A DNA stretch of 64,000 nucleotides from Saccharospirillum mangrovi (GCF_003367315.1 NZ_CP031415.1:1548001-1612000), one strand, 5' to 3'. Counted from the stretch's first letter, positions 7,352-17,109 are shown. The notes: generated by a model not told the origin, from the sequence alone. Program-made: numbers and translations.

Positions 7352-7927
7352 ATGGAGTGGCGGTTATTGTTGGCGTTGGCGGTCCTGGCTATCGCCTTTT
7401 TTCTGACCCGGAGTTTGCTGAGTTATTTCCTGACGATCTTTGTCGACAGCAAAGATGTGTCCATTCAGCGCAAAGCGCTGGTCCGCAAAACGCTGCATTT
7501 TTTCCATGTGCTGGCGTATGGCGTGGCAACCGGTCTGGTCTTTGGCATCAGTTATGGTCAGTTTGTGCTGTTTCTGTCGTCATTTATCGCAGTCCTGGGC
7601 GTGGCGCTGTTTGCGCAGTGGTCCATTCTCAGTAACGTCACCGCCAGCGTGATCATCTTTTTTCAGTTCCCGTTTCGCATCGGCGATGAAATTCGGATTG
7701 TGTTCAAAGACGAAGACCTGAGCGGCGTGATTGAGGAAATCACGCCGTTTCATACACTGATCCGGCGTCGCCAGGGCGATTTGCTGACTTATCCGAACAG
7801 CCTGTTGTTGCAGACGGCGGTGATCAAACCCCTGCCGCAAGCGGTGGCTGCCAGCGAAACGCCGTCAGTCAAAGCGACGGCTGAACCGGCTGAGCGACAG
7901 CCAATAGAGGCCGGTCAGCAACAGTAA
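7352..7927 (+). CDS. Small MscS-family mechanosensitive channel protein
   Basis: 191 residues from the chosen start: two or three N-terminal membrane segments, then the MscS core with an Ala/Gly/Ser-rich pore helix region (LGVALFAQWSILSNVTASVIIFFQFPFRIGD) and a short beta domain (DEIRIV..EDLSGVIEEITPFHTLIRRRQGDLLTYPNSLLL). It lacks the long cytosolic domain of E. coli MscS and ends in a Pro/Ala/Glu-rich tail. Start uncertain: ATG 7352 begins at the first membrane helix but has a poor RBS. ATG 7253 has a strong one (AAGGGGA) but adds 33 atypical residues. The 3' end overlaps the convergent MFS gene by 63 bp. Confidence 0.75.
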   Translation: MEWRLLLALAVLAIAFFLTRSLLSYFLTIFVDSKDVSIQRKALVRKTLHFFHVLAYGVATGLVFGISYGQFVLFLSSFIAVLGVALFAQWSILSNVTASVIIFFQFPFRIGDEIRIVFKDEDLSGVIEEITPFHTLIRRRQGDLLTYPNSLLLQTAVIKPLPQAVAASETPSVKATAEPAERQPIEAGQQQ

Positions 7928-9088
7928 GGCGACCAGCATCGCCCAAGGCACAACTTCCAGCGAATAGCGCGCCGCCAGTACGCCGCTCAACCCCGGCAAG
8001 CCGGCGCCGCCAATGCCGGCCGCAGCGATTTGCATGCCCATGGTGTTGTCCTGATGTGCACGTCCGACGCGGTGCAGTGTTCCAGACACCAACCCCGGAA
8101 ACACCGGCGCAAAGGCAAAGCCGATCAGACCGATGGCGAAAAGACCCACGGCGTTTACCGGATTCCAGATCAGCAACACCGTGCCAAACAGCGCCAGAAT
8201 CAGGCTGCCCCAAATCAGTCGCAAGTGCCCCAGCCAGTTCGCAAACACGCCCGCCAACAAGCGCCCGACGGTAAACATGCCCCAGTAGATCGACACCCAC
8301 AGACCGGCCGTTGCAACGGACACACCGCGCGATTCGGCCAACAGCGAGTAAGTCCACAAGCCCATGGTCAATTCCAGGCCGGTGTAGCAGAAGAACAACA
8401 ACATGCTGACCCAGACCGAGAGGGTGCCGAGCGAACCGAACATAGATGCCGGCTGTAGCAAATCCGGGCGGGTGGTGGTGACTTTGCCGGCATCGTCGCT
8501 CAACTGCGCTTCAGTCGTTACGTCCGTCGCTGGCTTCAGCCACAACGGAGCCGTGGCCAGAAACACCAGCGCCAAGGCCAGTTGCGCCAGCCCGACCACC
8601 CAATAACCCGGTTGCCAGTGTCCGGTCAGGTTCAGACCGACGGTCATGATCAGCGGACCCAGTGTTACGCCGACGCCAAAGCTGGCGTGCAGCCACTGCA
8701 TCATGCGGTCGCTGTGGTGGGTGGCGACGTAGCCGTTCAGGCCAGCGTCGATGGCACCGGCACCCAGGCCGAGACAGAGCGCCAGACCGACCAGAATCCA
8801 CCAGTGCGGGGCCAGGGTATAACCGATCAGCGCCAGGGCTGTGATGGTGCAACTCAATGCCAGCAAGCGGCCGATGCCCAGGCGGCGGCTGACCACACCA
8901 CTGATGAAACTGCTGAGCATGTAACCGGAGGTGGAACCGATCAGCAGGGTGCCGATGGCGTCGAGCGGCAAGTCGAACGTGTCGCGCATCGACGGCCAGG
9001 CAACGCCCAGCAAGCCATCAGGCAGGCCTAAAGAAATGAAGGCGATGTACGCCAAAAGAATTAATAACAGACCACGATTCGCCGTCAT
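7865..9088 (-). CDS. MFS transporter, fucose-permease-like
   Basis: 407 residues with about 12 hydrophobic segments. The N-terminus (LLAYIAFISLGLPDGLLGVAWPSMRDTF) and the motif GYMLSSFISGVVSRRLGIGRLLAL after helix 2 are typical of the FucP/FGHT branch of the major facilitator superfamily, inner-membrane proton-coupled solute carriers. Substrate is unknown. A GGAGG-type RBS precedes the ATG. Its 3' end overlaps the convergent channel gene. The next gene upstream is a second, unrelated MFS carrier on the opposite strand. Confidence 0.85.
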   Translation of the reverse strand: MTANRGLLLILLAYIAFISLGLPDGLLGVAWPSMRDTFDLPLDAIGTLLIGSTSGYMLSSFISGVVSRRLGIGRLLALSCTITALALIGYTLAPHWWILVGLALCLGLGAGAIDAGLNGYVATHHSDRMMQWLHASFGVGVTLGPLIMTVGLNLTGHWQPGYWVVGLAQLALALVFLATAPLWLKPATDVTTEAQLSDDAGKVTTTRPDLLQPASMFGSLGTLSVWVSMLLFFCYTGLELTMGLWTYSLLAESRGVSVATAGLWVSIYWGMFTVGRLLAGVFANWLGHLRLIWGSLILALFGTVLLIWNPVNAVGLFAIGLIGFAFAPVFPGLVSGTLHRVGRAHQDNTMGMQIAAAGIGGAGLPGLSGVLAARYSLEVVPWAMLVALLLLTGLYWLSLSRFSRRFD

Positions 9089-9266
9089 TTAAGCCTCCTG
9101 AAATGATGCCTACAACCAACCAGCAAGGCCTGTCCCAGTAAGGGCGATGACCGCGGCGCTGGACTATAGCCTTGTGTTTGTTGCGACCGCAAGCCCGCGC
9201 TTGTCGGCCTTTTGGGTTGGCGCTATCGTCGTGCGCTTGCCCGCCTGCTGTGGAGTCCTGGAAATC

Positions 9267-10478
9267 ATGAAAGATCGTTTATTGCCGGTGTTACCGGTGT
9301 TGATCAGCGCCTGTTTGTTGCTGATGTTGTCGTTCGGATATCGCGCTGGTTTTGGCCTGTTTATGCAGCCTATGTCGGCGGCGCATGGCTGGGGTCGGGA
9401 TGTCTTATCCATGGCGCTGGCGATTCAGAATTTGTCCTGGGGCGTGATCGCAGTATTGGCGGGTGGTCTGGCCGATCGGTTCGGCAATTTGAAGGTGTTG
9501 CTCGCCGGGGTGGCCTGTTACGCCGCTGGCATGGCCGGCATGGCCTATGCAGCCAGCGCTGGTGCATTGATTGCTACCGCCGGAATTATGGTGGGCGCGG
9601 GTATCGCCGGAACCGCCTTTGGTATCGTGCTGCCGGCTTTGGTGCGTGCTGTGCCGGAAGAGCGGCGTGGCTGGGCGTTGGGATTGGGCACGGCGGCCGG
9701 CAGCTTTGGTCAGTTTCTGGTGGTGCCGATCATGCAGACGTTGGTCGATGCCATCGGCTGGTTCCAGGCGTTGCAGTGGCTGAGTTTGTCGGCCTTGGTG
9801 ATGGCGTTGTTGGCGATTCCGTTGGCGCCGTATGGCGGCGCATCCGACACCTCCAGCCCAGCGATTGAAGCCTCACTGTGGCAAATTTTGCGCCGCGCCT
9901 TTGGCGTGCGTTCCTACAGTCTTTTGGTGTTGGGATTTTTCGTTTGCGGTTTCCACGTTGCCTTTATCACCGTGCACATGCCTGGTTATGTCGTGGATCT
10001 GGGCTTCGATGCCAAAGTCGGTGCCTGGAGCATCAGCTTGATCGGGTTGTGCAATGTGATTGGCGCTTATGTGGCCGGTGTGCAGAGTGGCCGCCTGCCG
10101 AAGCAGCGCATTCTGGCGTTTATCTATTTGGGTCGCGTGGTGGCAATTACCGCCTTCCTGTTGGTGCCGGTCAGTCTGGTCAGCATTTTGGTGTTCAGCG
10201 CGACCATGGGGTTTTTGTGGCTGGCGACGGTACCGCCGACCTCCGGTTTGGTCGCGGTATTTTTTGGTACCCGCTACATGACATTCCTGTACGGCGTCGT
10301 TTTTCTGAGTCACCAGTTGGGCAGCTTCAGCGGTGTCTGGTTGGGTGGTTGGCTGTATGAAACCTTTGGCAGTTACGACGGCATCTGGATCGCTGGCATT
10401 ATTCTCGGTCTGGTTGCGGCTGCACTGCATTGGCCGATTCGTGAACAGGACGCCAGCGCTCAACTGCGCGCTGCCTGA
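9267..10478 (+). CDS. MFS transporter, oxalate/formate or monocarboxylate type
   Basis: 403 residues with 12 hydrophobic segments. GYRAGFGLFMQPMSAAHGWGRDVLSMALAIQNL and GGLADRFGNLKVLLAG (loop 2-3 motif) place it with the monocarboxylate/oxalate-formate group of MFS. The start MKDRLLPVLPVL is preceded by GGAG at 9252-9255. The frame is open 40 codons further upstream, but that extension is not membrane-like and probably not translated. Substrate unknown. Confidence 0.85.
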   Translation: MKDRLLPVLPVLISACLLLMLSFGYRAGFGLFMQPMSAAHGWGRDVLSMALAIQNLSWGVIAVLAGGLADRFGNLKVLLAGVACYAAGMAGMAYAASAGALIATAGIMVGAGIAGTAFGIVLPALVRAVPEERRGWALGLGTAAGSFGQFLVVPIMQTLVDAIGWFQALQWLSLSALVMALLAIPLAPYGGASDTSSPAIEASLWQILRRAFGVRSYSLLVLGFFVCGFHVAFITVHMPGYVVDLGFDAKVGAWSISLIGLCNVIGAYVAGVQSGRLPKQRILAFIYLGRVVAITAFLLVPVSLVSILVFSATMGFLWLATVPPTSGLVAVFFGTRYMTFLYGVVFLSHQLGSFSGVWLGGWLYETFGSYDGIWIAGIILGLVAAALHWPIREQDASAQLRAA

Positions 10479-10491
10479 TCGCCACCGTATG

Positions 10492-10511
10492 AGCGGGCAG
10501 GGATGCCCGCT
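10492..10511 (+). terminator. GC-rich hairpin after MFS gene
   Basis: AGCGGGCA-GGGA-TGCCCGCT is a perfect 8-bp stem with a 4-nt loop, 14 bp after the MFS stop codon. No T-run follows. Its left arm with flank, GAGCGGGCAGGG, recurs in the hairpin at 42899-42910. Confidence 0.45.
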
Positions 10512-10603
10512 GAACCAGCGCATCGACTCTTGCGTTGCGATTCATTACCATCCCGGCTGCTCTTTAAGGCTCACCCTCGTCTCCACCTCATTCAAGGACT
10601 CCC

Positions 10604-12388
10604 ATGTCTGAATCATCCCAGACCAGTTTCCGTTCGTTGCTGCGGTTGCTGCATTACGCACGCGGCTATCGTCTTCGTCTGATCGGTGCCATCACCTGTT
10701 CGGTGATCAATAAGTTGTTCGACATCGCACCGGAAATTCTGATCGGTATCGCCATCGACGTGGTGGTCAATCAGGAGGCGAGTTTTGTCTCGCGTCTGGG
10801 GCTGGCGACGCCGGAATCGCAAATTACTGCGCTGGCCGTGTTGACGTTTTTGATCTGGGCGGGCGAGTCGCTGTTTGAATACCTGTACCAGATTCTGTGG
10901 CGCAATCTGGCGCAACGGCTGCAAGCCGATTTCCGGCAGGACGCCTACGAGCACATTCAGAAACAGGACCAGAGCTTTTTCGAAAACCGCTCCAGCGGCC
11001 AGTTGATTTCGGTATTGAACGACGACGTCAATCAACTGGAACGATTTCTCGACGGCGGCGCCAACGAGCTGGTGCAGATACTGGTCGCCGTGGTGGCGGT
11101 CGGTGCCATCTTCTTTGTGATTTCGCCGTTGATCGCTGTGCTGGCTTTCACGCCGGTGCCACTGATTATCTGGGGCGCGTTTTACTACCAAAAACGCGCG
11201 ACGCCCTTGTACGCCAGGGTGCGCGATCAGGTCGGCCGATTGGCAACTCGCCTGGCTAACAACATCGGCGGTATGAGCACTATCAAAGCGTTCACCGCCG
11301 AGCAGACCGAAGCGGCGCGGGTGCGTGCCGACAGCGAAGCCTATGCCGAAGCCAACCGCCACGCCATCGCCGTCAGCTCAGCGTTTATTCCCATTATTCG
11401 CATGGCCATTCTGACCGGCTTTTTGTTCACCTTCGTCATCGGCGGTATGCAGACGCTGGATGGCAAATTGAGCGTTGGTGCCTACGGCGTGCTGGTGTTT
11501 TTGACGCAGCGCTTGTTGTGGCCGCTAACGGCTTTGGCGCAAACCATCGATTTGTATGAACGCGCCATGGCGAGTGTGCGTCGCATTCTGGGGTTGATCG
11601 AAACGCCCATCGAGATTCCCGATCAGGGTACGCTCAGTCTGCCGCACCCGGTGCGCGGCGAAGTTGAGTACAAGGGTGTGAATTTTCTCTACAGCCGGAC
11701 CGGCGTCGGTGTTCACGACATCAATTTTAAAGTGAATGCGGGCACAACGCTGGCGTTGGTCGGTGCCACTGGTTCCGGTAAATCGACGCTGATCAAATTG
11801 CTGTTGCGGTTTAACCAGCCACAGGGCGGCGAGATTTTTCTCGACGGCACGCCAATCGAACAGCTAACGCTGCGCAGTTTGCGTTCGGCTGTCGGTCTGG
11901 TCAGTCAGGATGTGTTTTTGTTTGAAGGCAGCATTCGCGACAACATCGCGTACGGCCGGCCTGACGCCAGCGACAACGAGATTATCGAGGCGGCCAAAAC
12001 AGCTGAAGCCTGGGAATTTATTGAGCGCTTGCCGGAGGGTTTGGATACCGCCGTCGGCGAACGCGGTGTGCGGTTGTCGGGCGGGCAGCGCCAGCGCTTG
12101 TCACTGGCGCGGGCCTTGTTGAAAGACCCGGCGATTCTGGTGCTCGACGAAGCGACCAGCGCGGTTGATAACGAAACCGAAGCCGCCATTCAGCGCTCGC
12201 TGAAACACATTGCCCATGGCCGCACCGTCATCATGATTGCGCATCGCTTGTCGACCATCGTCCACGCCGATCAGATTCTGGTGCTGGAGCAAGGCCGCAT
12301 TGTCGAGCAGGGCCGCCATGACGACTTGGTGACGCAGCGCGGCGCCTATTGGTCGCAATGGCAGGTGCAGACCGGCGGCGCCGCGTAA
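10604..12388 (+). CDS. ABC exporter, fused membrane and ATPase domains
   Basis: 594 residues: six-helix ABC membrane domain (about 20-320) then nucleotide-binding domain with Walker A GATGSGKST (about 387), signature LSGGQRQRLS, Walker B ILVLDEATSAVD and the switch His in IAHRLST. This is the half-transporter layout of MsbA/LmrA-like exporters, which act as homodimers in the inner membrane. The membrane domain lacks diagnostic features, so the substrate (drug, lipid or peptide) cannot be told. It is convergent with the RND pump, 13 bp apart, so co-transcription is excluded. Confidence 0.9.
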   Translation: MSESSQTSFRSLLRLLHYARGYRLRLIGAITCSVINKLFDIAPEILIGIAIDVVVNQEASFVSRLGLATPESQITALAVLTFLIWAGESLFEYLYQILWRNLAQRLQADFRQDAYEHIQKQDQSFFENRSSGQLISVLNDDVNQLERFLDGGANELVQILVAVVAVGAIFFVISPLIAVLAFTPVPLIIWGAFYYQKRATPLYARVRDQVGRLATRLANNIGGMSTIKAFTAEQTEAARVRADSEAYAEANRHAIAVSSAFIPIIRMAILTGFLFTFVIGGMQTLDGKLSVGAYGVLVFLTQRLLWPLTALAQTIDLYERAMASVRRILGLIETPIEIPDQGTLSLPHPVRGEVEYKGVNFLYSRTGVGVHDINFKVNAGTTLALVGATGSGKSTLIKLLLRFNQPQGGEIFLDGTPIEQLTLRSLRSAVGLVSQDVFLFEGSIRDNIAYGRPDASDNEIIEAAKTAEAWEFIERLPEGLDTAVGERGVRLSGGQRQRLSLARALLKDPAILVLDEATSAVDNETEAAIQRSLKHIAHGRTVIMIAHRLSTIVHADQILVLEQGRIVEQGRHDDLVTQRGAYWSQWQVQTGGAA

Positions 12389-12401
12389 TTGAACCTTTCC
12401 G

Positions 12402-15400
12402 TCAGACTTTGACGAATTCCGGATCGCCACCGCCTTTGCGGCTGGCGATCCGCGCTTTCAGCAGTCCCAACTGATACAGCAGAATCGGCACCAACAGCAG
12501 AATCAGCAGCGTGCCGAATCCCAGTCCAAACACCAGACCGACGGCAATCGGTTTCAGCAAGGCCGCATCGACGCTGGTTTCGAACAGCAACGGAATCAAA
12601 CCCGCCATGGTGGTGATGGACGTCAGGATGACCGGGCGCAGCCGCGACAGCGCGGCTTGCACCGCCGAGTTGTACAGGCTGATGCCGTCGTTGTGCAGTC
12701 TTCGGAATACGGTGACCAGAATGATGGCGTCGTTAATGACGATGCCGGACAGGCCGATTAAACCGAACACCGAAATGGTCGACAGCGGCATGCCCATCAG
12801 CCAGTGACCAATCACCGCGCCAGTCAAACCGAATGGCACCGTGATCAGAATGGCGAACGGCCACAGCCAGGATTCAAACACCCACGCCAGAATCAAGTAG
12901 ATCAACAACACAGCAATGCTCACCGCGAGCAAGGTGTCGTTGAAGAAAGATTCGAGTTCTTCGGCCTGGCCGCTGATGGTCCAGTCGATGTCATAACGTG
13001 CGCTCAGGGCGGGCAGAATGTCGTCTTCCAGCAACGGATAGAAGTCGGTTAATTGATCGCCGTTGTAAGTGGCGGTGACTTCCACTTCCAGTTGGCCGTC
13101 GCGCGAGGTGATGCGGTTCAGACCCTGATCGAATTTGAAGTTGACCAGACTGCCCAGCGGCCGGGTGCTGCCATCGCTCAACTGAATCGGCAGCGTTTCC
13201 AGCCAGGCGTCGCTTTCGCGCTGGTGCTCGACCAGTTGCAACACCACCGGAATTTCCTGGTCGCCTTCCTGCACTGTAGTCAGTGTCTTGCCGGATAACT
13301 GGCTGGCAACCTGACTGGCGACACTGCTCATGTCCACGGCTGCGGTTTGGGCGGCCTGAGTCAGGCTCATTTCGTATTGCTGGCCGTCGAGCGGCAGGTC
13401 GTCGGTGATGTCGCTGAGTACGTCCGAATAGGCTTGCAGATCGGTTTGCAGCGCCAGCGATGCGCGTTTCAGTTCCTGAATGTTGTCGCCAACCAGTCGG
13501 ATTTCCAGGTCGCCGCCACCGCCGGGGCCACGGAAGAACCGGCCGGTGGAATAAGCGCGTACCACATCTGGCAATTGGAATTCGCTCTGTATGCGTTGCA
13601 GCACCTGGGCGTTGGTCAGTGGCCGGTTGGTATCGCTGGTCAGCGTCAGTTCCAGTGACGCGCGATCGGGTTCATCGACGCTGGCGAATTGCTGGACGAT
13701 GTTGGCGATCAGGCCGCCGCCGACGGATTCGTCGATGTCTTCGACCACGGCTTGCAACTGGTCCAGCGCGTCTTCGGCTTCGGCCAGTGTTGTGCCGTCC
13801 AGCAGGTCGAGCGTGACGCTCATCGTCGGCTGGTCGAGCGACGGCGACGGTTCGAATTCAATGCGGCCGCTGGTAACCGCACCGAGCGTCAGTAATGACA
13901 CCGCGCAGACCGCCGCGACAAACACCGAAGCATGCGACAGCGACAACTTCACCAGGCGTTGAAACGGACCATCGCGGAAACGGTGGAAAGCGTCTTCAAA
14001 GCGTTGCCGTGCCGGGCTCATCGGTTTGGTCTTGCCGTTGTGACCTAAGTGGCCGGGCAGAATGACGAAGCATTCAACCAGAGAGGCGATGATGGCGGCG
14101 GTGACGACGGTCGGAATATCGACCAACAGGCTGCCGAACGAACCGCCGATCAACAGCAGCGGTAAAAAGGCCGCGATGGTGGTCAGACTGGAGGCAATGA
14201 CCGCCGGCATCATGCGTTTGGCGGCGGTGCGCGATGCCTGTTCTGGCGACAACCCTTGCGATTCCAGCGCCGCTGCGTCTTCGGCCACCACGATGGCGTC
14301 GTCCACGATGATGCCGATGGCGATCACGAAACCGAACAGACTGATGGTGTTGATGGTGGTGTCGGTGTAACCCATAAACGCCAGCGTGCCCATGAACGAC
14401 ACCGGAATACCGGCGGCCACCCAAATCGCCAGGCGGGTGCGCAGAAAGACAAACAACACCAGCAGCACCAGCACCATGCCGGCGAGGCCATTGCCGATCA
14501 CCAGATTGAGTTGGTCCTGCACCACCTGCCAGATTTCGTTGTATTTGTGCATGCCAACGCCGTACGGCAATTCGTCAACGTACTTGGCCATCCAGTTGTC
14601 GAGTAATTCGGCGTTTTCCAGCGTGTCTTCACCGGCAACGCGGCTGACTTCCAGTTTGACGGCGGGCATGCCCTGGTAGCGCAACACGTCGGTGTTGTCG
14701 TATTGCTCGCTGACCTGTGCCACTTGCGATAACCGAATCACGCCGCCGGCGTTCTGGGCAATGATGGCGTCGTTCAGCGCATTGACAGTCCAGTCGGGCG
14801 AGTCGGTCACCAGCGAAGTGCTGTTGGCGCCGACTGCCAGCGTACCGGCCGGAGTGGTACTGAACTGGGCGCTGATGCGGCTGGCTAACGTATCGAGCGT
14901 CAGGCCTAATGAACCCAGGGTGGTCAGATCGACATCAATGACGCGCTCGCGACCGGGCACGCCGGACAATTCCACCACCGCCACACCTTCGGCCAGCAAG
15001 GATTGCTGTGCCTGATACCCCAGGCTCGCCAGGTCGCTGCGCGGAATATCGCCGTACAACAAAACGGAGGCGACCGGCTCGGTGACTTCAATTTTTTCCA
15101 ATTCATCGATGCTGGCGCCAGACGGCAGGCCGATGTCGTCGATGGCTTTTTCCAGGGTGTCAAAACCCTCGTCGACGCTGAGGCCGTCTTTTACCGCGGC
15201 GAAAACGCGGTGCCCGCCGCTGTAGGAGACGGCGCGGACGAAGTTGAAATCGCCGCTGTCCATCATTTTCTGGTCGAGCGGGTCACCGAGTTGCGTGCGG
15301 ATGGTGTCGACGTCGGCGTTGTCCCAACTGAAGGTGGCGCGCACCAACGGCAATTCGTAGTCGGGGAACAACTGTGAGCGCACCGATTGCAGCCCCCACA

Positions 15401-15479
15401 GGCCTGCACCGATCACCAGCAACATCATCAGATTTGCTGCCAGTTTGTGGCGCAGCAGTTGATCGTAGAAACCATTCAT
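12402..15479 (-). CDS. RND efflux pump, inner-membrane subunit (HAE family)
   Basis: 1025 residues with the RND layout: TM1, a large periplasmic loop, TM2-7, a second large loop, TM8-12. The proton-relay pair is in GIIVDDAIVVAED in TM4, and FEPSPSLDQP marks the start of the second loop. It takes proton motive force to export drugs or other amphiphiles with the adaptor encoded just upstream. The two genes overlap by 4 bp, so they are translationally coupled. No outer-membrane TolC-like gene is next to them, so the pump probably uses a TolC encoded elsewhere. Confidence 0.92.
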   Translation of the reverse strand: MNGFYDQLLRHKLAANLMMLLVIGAGLWGLQSVRSQLFPDYELPLVRATFSWDNADVDTIRTQLGDPLDQKMMDSGDFNFVRAVSYSGGHRVFAAVKDGLSVDEGFDTLEKAIDDIGLPSGASIDELEKIEVTEPVASVLLYGDIPRSDLASLGYQAQQSLLAEGVAVVELSGVPGRERVIDVDLTTLGSLGLTLDTLASRISAQFSTTPAGTLAVGANSTSLVTDSPDWTVNALNDAIIAQNAGGVIRLSQVAQVSEQYDNTDVLRYQGMPAVKLEVSRVAGEDTLENAELLDNWMAKYVDELPYGVGMHKYNEIWQVVQDQLNLVIGNGLAGMVLVLLVLFVFLRTRLAIWVAAGIPVSFMGTLAFMGYTDTTINTISLFGFVIAIGIIVDDAIVVAEDAAALESQGLSPEQASRTAAKRMMPAVIASSLTTIAAFLPLLLIGGSFGSLLVDIPTVVTAAIIASLVECFVILPGHLGHNGKTKPMSPARQRFEDAFHRFRDGPFQRLVKLSLSHASVFVAAVCAVSLLTLGAVTSGRIEFEPSPSLDQPTMSVTLDLLDGTTLAEAEDALDQLQAVVEDIDESVGGGLIANIVQQFASVDEPDRASLELTLTSDTNRPLTNAQVLQRIQSEFQLPDVVRAYSTGRFFRGPGGGGDLEIRLVGDNIQELKRASLALQTDLQAYSDVLSDITDDLPLDGQQYEMSLTQAAQTAAVDMSSVASQVASQLSGKTLTTVQEGDQEIPVVLQLVEHQRESDAWLETLPIQLSDGSTRPLGSLVNFKFDQGLNRITSRDGQLEVEVTATYNGDQLTDFYPLLEDDILPALSARYDIDWTISGQAEELESFFNDTLLAVSIAVLLIYLILAWVFESWLWPFAILITVPFGLTGAVIGHWLMGMPLSTISVFGLIGLSGIVINDAIILVTVFRRLHNDGISLYNSAVQAALSRLRPVILTSITTMAGLIPLLFETSVDAALLKPIAVGLVFGLGFGTLLILLLVPILLYQLGLLKARIASRKGGGDPEFVKV

Positions 15480-16747
15480 GAGGCGTCACCCGTGACGTCG
15501 GCGGCCGCGTTCTGTTGGCCGTTGCCGACACGGGTGACCGGCGTGCCATTGGTCGGTTGTGACAGGCGTGTGGTTAAGACGGTGATTGGTTCGCCCGATT
15601 CATCCAGGCTGATCAGCGCCCACTGTTCGCCGTCGCGTTGTTGATAGCCAAGGATGTTCACGGTGGTGACGCTGAGTGCGCCATCGACAATGCGATACAA
15701 GCGGTCGCTTTGATAAATCGCATCCTGAGGCACCGCGTAACTGGCGACTGTGGGCAATTTCAATTGCAACTCGATGGTTTCGTTAATCAGCACCGGAATG
15801 TTGGCGGGCAGGGCGACTTCCAGCGCCACCGCGCCGGTTTCGGCAGACGCCGCCAGGCTGGTCACGGTGAGTGGGTAGTGGGTGTCGTCAATAATGGCTT
15901 CGGCTTCGATGGCCTGGCCGCGAATGCGTCGGTACACCGACAACGGAACCTGAGTGCGGGCGTATAAAGAGCTGCGATCGACCAGCGTCATCAAGTTGGT
16001 GTCAGCGGCCAGGCGGGCGCCGGTGGCGACATTGATACCGACCACTTCTGCGTCAAACGGTGCCATGGGTTGCAAGTCGTCGGCGTCAGCCTGGGCTTGT
16101 TCCAAGGCAATGCGTGCCTGTTCCAGATCGGCCTGACGTTGCACCGCTTCATCGTCATAAATGTCGACGGTGAGTTCAGCGCTGCGCAACGCCTCTTCGG
16201 CGGTCTGCAAACTGGCGGCATTGGAATAGCCCTGGTTGTTCAGCGCGACTTCGCGCTGGTAGCTGGCGCGGGCGTTTGCCAGCGCGGCGAGATCGACCTC
16301 GTGTTGCCGATCGGCAATGCGAATGGCGGCTTCCTGTTGTGCGACCGAGGCCTGTTGTTGGCGCAGCGTCCAGTCAATGCTGTCGGCGCTGAGCGTCATC
16401 AACGCATCGCCGGCGCTGACAAATTGGCCGGCCTGAACCTGGATGTCGATCACTCGGGCTTCGGCGGGAACGGTGAGGGTTTCCTGACGCTTGGCGTCGA
16501 CCTGAGCCAGCATCGGCGTGGTGGGTGCGTTGTCGGTCAGCTCGACGTCGATGGCTTCGATTTGCAGTGCATTGCTGCTGGCGTTGCTGCGGCCCCAACG
16601 CGAACCAGCCAGGCCCGCGCGCATGTTCATGGCGGCGTTGCCGCGTTGTTGCGCGCCACTTTCAGAGGCAACCGGATGGCTCATCAACAAATAGCCGCCC
16701 ACACCAATCACTAATATCGCCCCAACCAGAATTGATTGTTTCTTCAT
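15476..16747 (-). CDS. RND efflux periplasmic adaptor (membrane fusion protein)
   Basis: 423 residues. An N-terminal membrane anchor (ILVGAILVIGVGGYLLM) is followed by a biotinyl-lipoyl half (VPAEARVIDIQVQAGQFVSAGDALMTLS), an alpha-hairpin (about 125-215, heavy in A, Q and E), the second lipoyl half (PFDAEVVGINVATGARL) and a beta-barrel domain. No lipobox is seen, so anchoring is by the N-terminal helix. It is the first gene of the two-gene RND operon and links the pump to an outer-membrane channel. Confidence 0.9.
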   Translation of the reverse strand: MKKQSILVGAILVIGVGGYLLMSHPVASESGAQQRGNAAMNMRAGLAGSRWGRSNASSNALQIEAIDVELTDNAPTTPMLAQVDAKRQETLTVPAEARVIDIQVQAGQFVSAGDALMTLSADSIDWTLRQQQASVAQQEAAIRIADRQHEVDLAALANARASYQREVALNNQGYSNAASLQTAEEALRSAELTVDIYDDEAVQRQADLEQARIALEQAQADADDLQPMAPFDAEVVGINVATGARLAADTNLMTLVDRSSLYARTQVPLSVYRRIRGQAIEAEAIIDDTHYPLTVTSLAASAETGAVALEVALPANIPVLINETIELQLKLPTVASYAVPQDAIYQSDRLYRIVDGALSVTTVNILGYQQRDGEQWALISLDESGEPITVLTTRLSQPTNGTPVTRVGNGQQNAAADVTGDAS

Positions 16748-16917
16748 CCACTACTCCCCAAGGTGGCTTGCGACTCACTGGCCCAACCGCCCATCTACAA
16801 CGCCGTCCAATCCACTATGAGAATGGCCCGAAAATAAAGCCAGAGTTTAAAAAAGAATCGTGGAGAGAAGATGCAGGCTGGCGGTCAATAAACCGTAAAC
16901 AGCCACTGGGAATCGGG

Positions 16918-16946
16918 GTGACCGGCCCGATTCAATCAGGTAGACT
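16918..16946 (+). promoter_or_regulatory. Possible sigma-70 promoter for the thrS operon
   Basis: GTGACC (16918-16923), 17 bp, TAGACT (16941-16946): 4 of 6 matches in each hexamer. A start near 16953 would give a leader of about 157 nt, close to that of E. coli thrS as I recall it. The rest of the 360-bp gap upstream of thrS (16748-17109) holds no gene. Confidence 0.35.
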
Positions 16947-16998
16947 GCGCAGCTCATTTCGGCCGAGACGACTCCCACGAGCGGTCGCGCGGAATGTC

Positions 16999-17103
16999 GG
17001 TCCGGTACGGTCCCTTGGTAGGGGTAGGCCGGGCCAGAGTGACACCATTCAATACGTTCAATATCCAACACGTGGCCCTTGGTAGGGGTCACCACTGAAG
17101 GAG
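16999..17103 (+). promoter_or_regulatory. thrS translational operator: two tRNA-Thr anticodon-arm mimics
   Basis: GTGGCCC (17072-17078), 7-nt loop TTGGTAG, GGGTCAC (17086-17092) form a 7-bp stem with one G-U pair, ending 5 nt before the Shine-Dalgarno AAGGAG (17098-17103). The loop has U33, GGU at anticodon positions 34-36 and A37, as in tRNA-Thr(GGU). A second copy of CCC-TTGGTAG-GGG lies at 17012-17024, inside an outer stem GGTCCGG/CCGGGCC (16999-17005 with 17029-17035). In E. coli, ThrRS binds such arms in its own mRNA and blocks ribosome loading. The same use here is strongly suggested but not shown. Confidence 0.75.
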
Positions 17104-17109
17104 CACATC

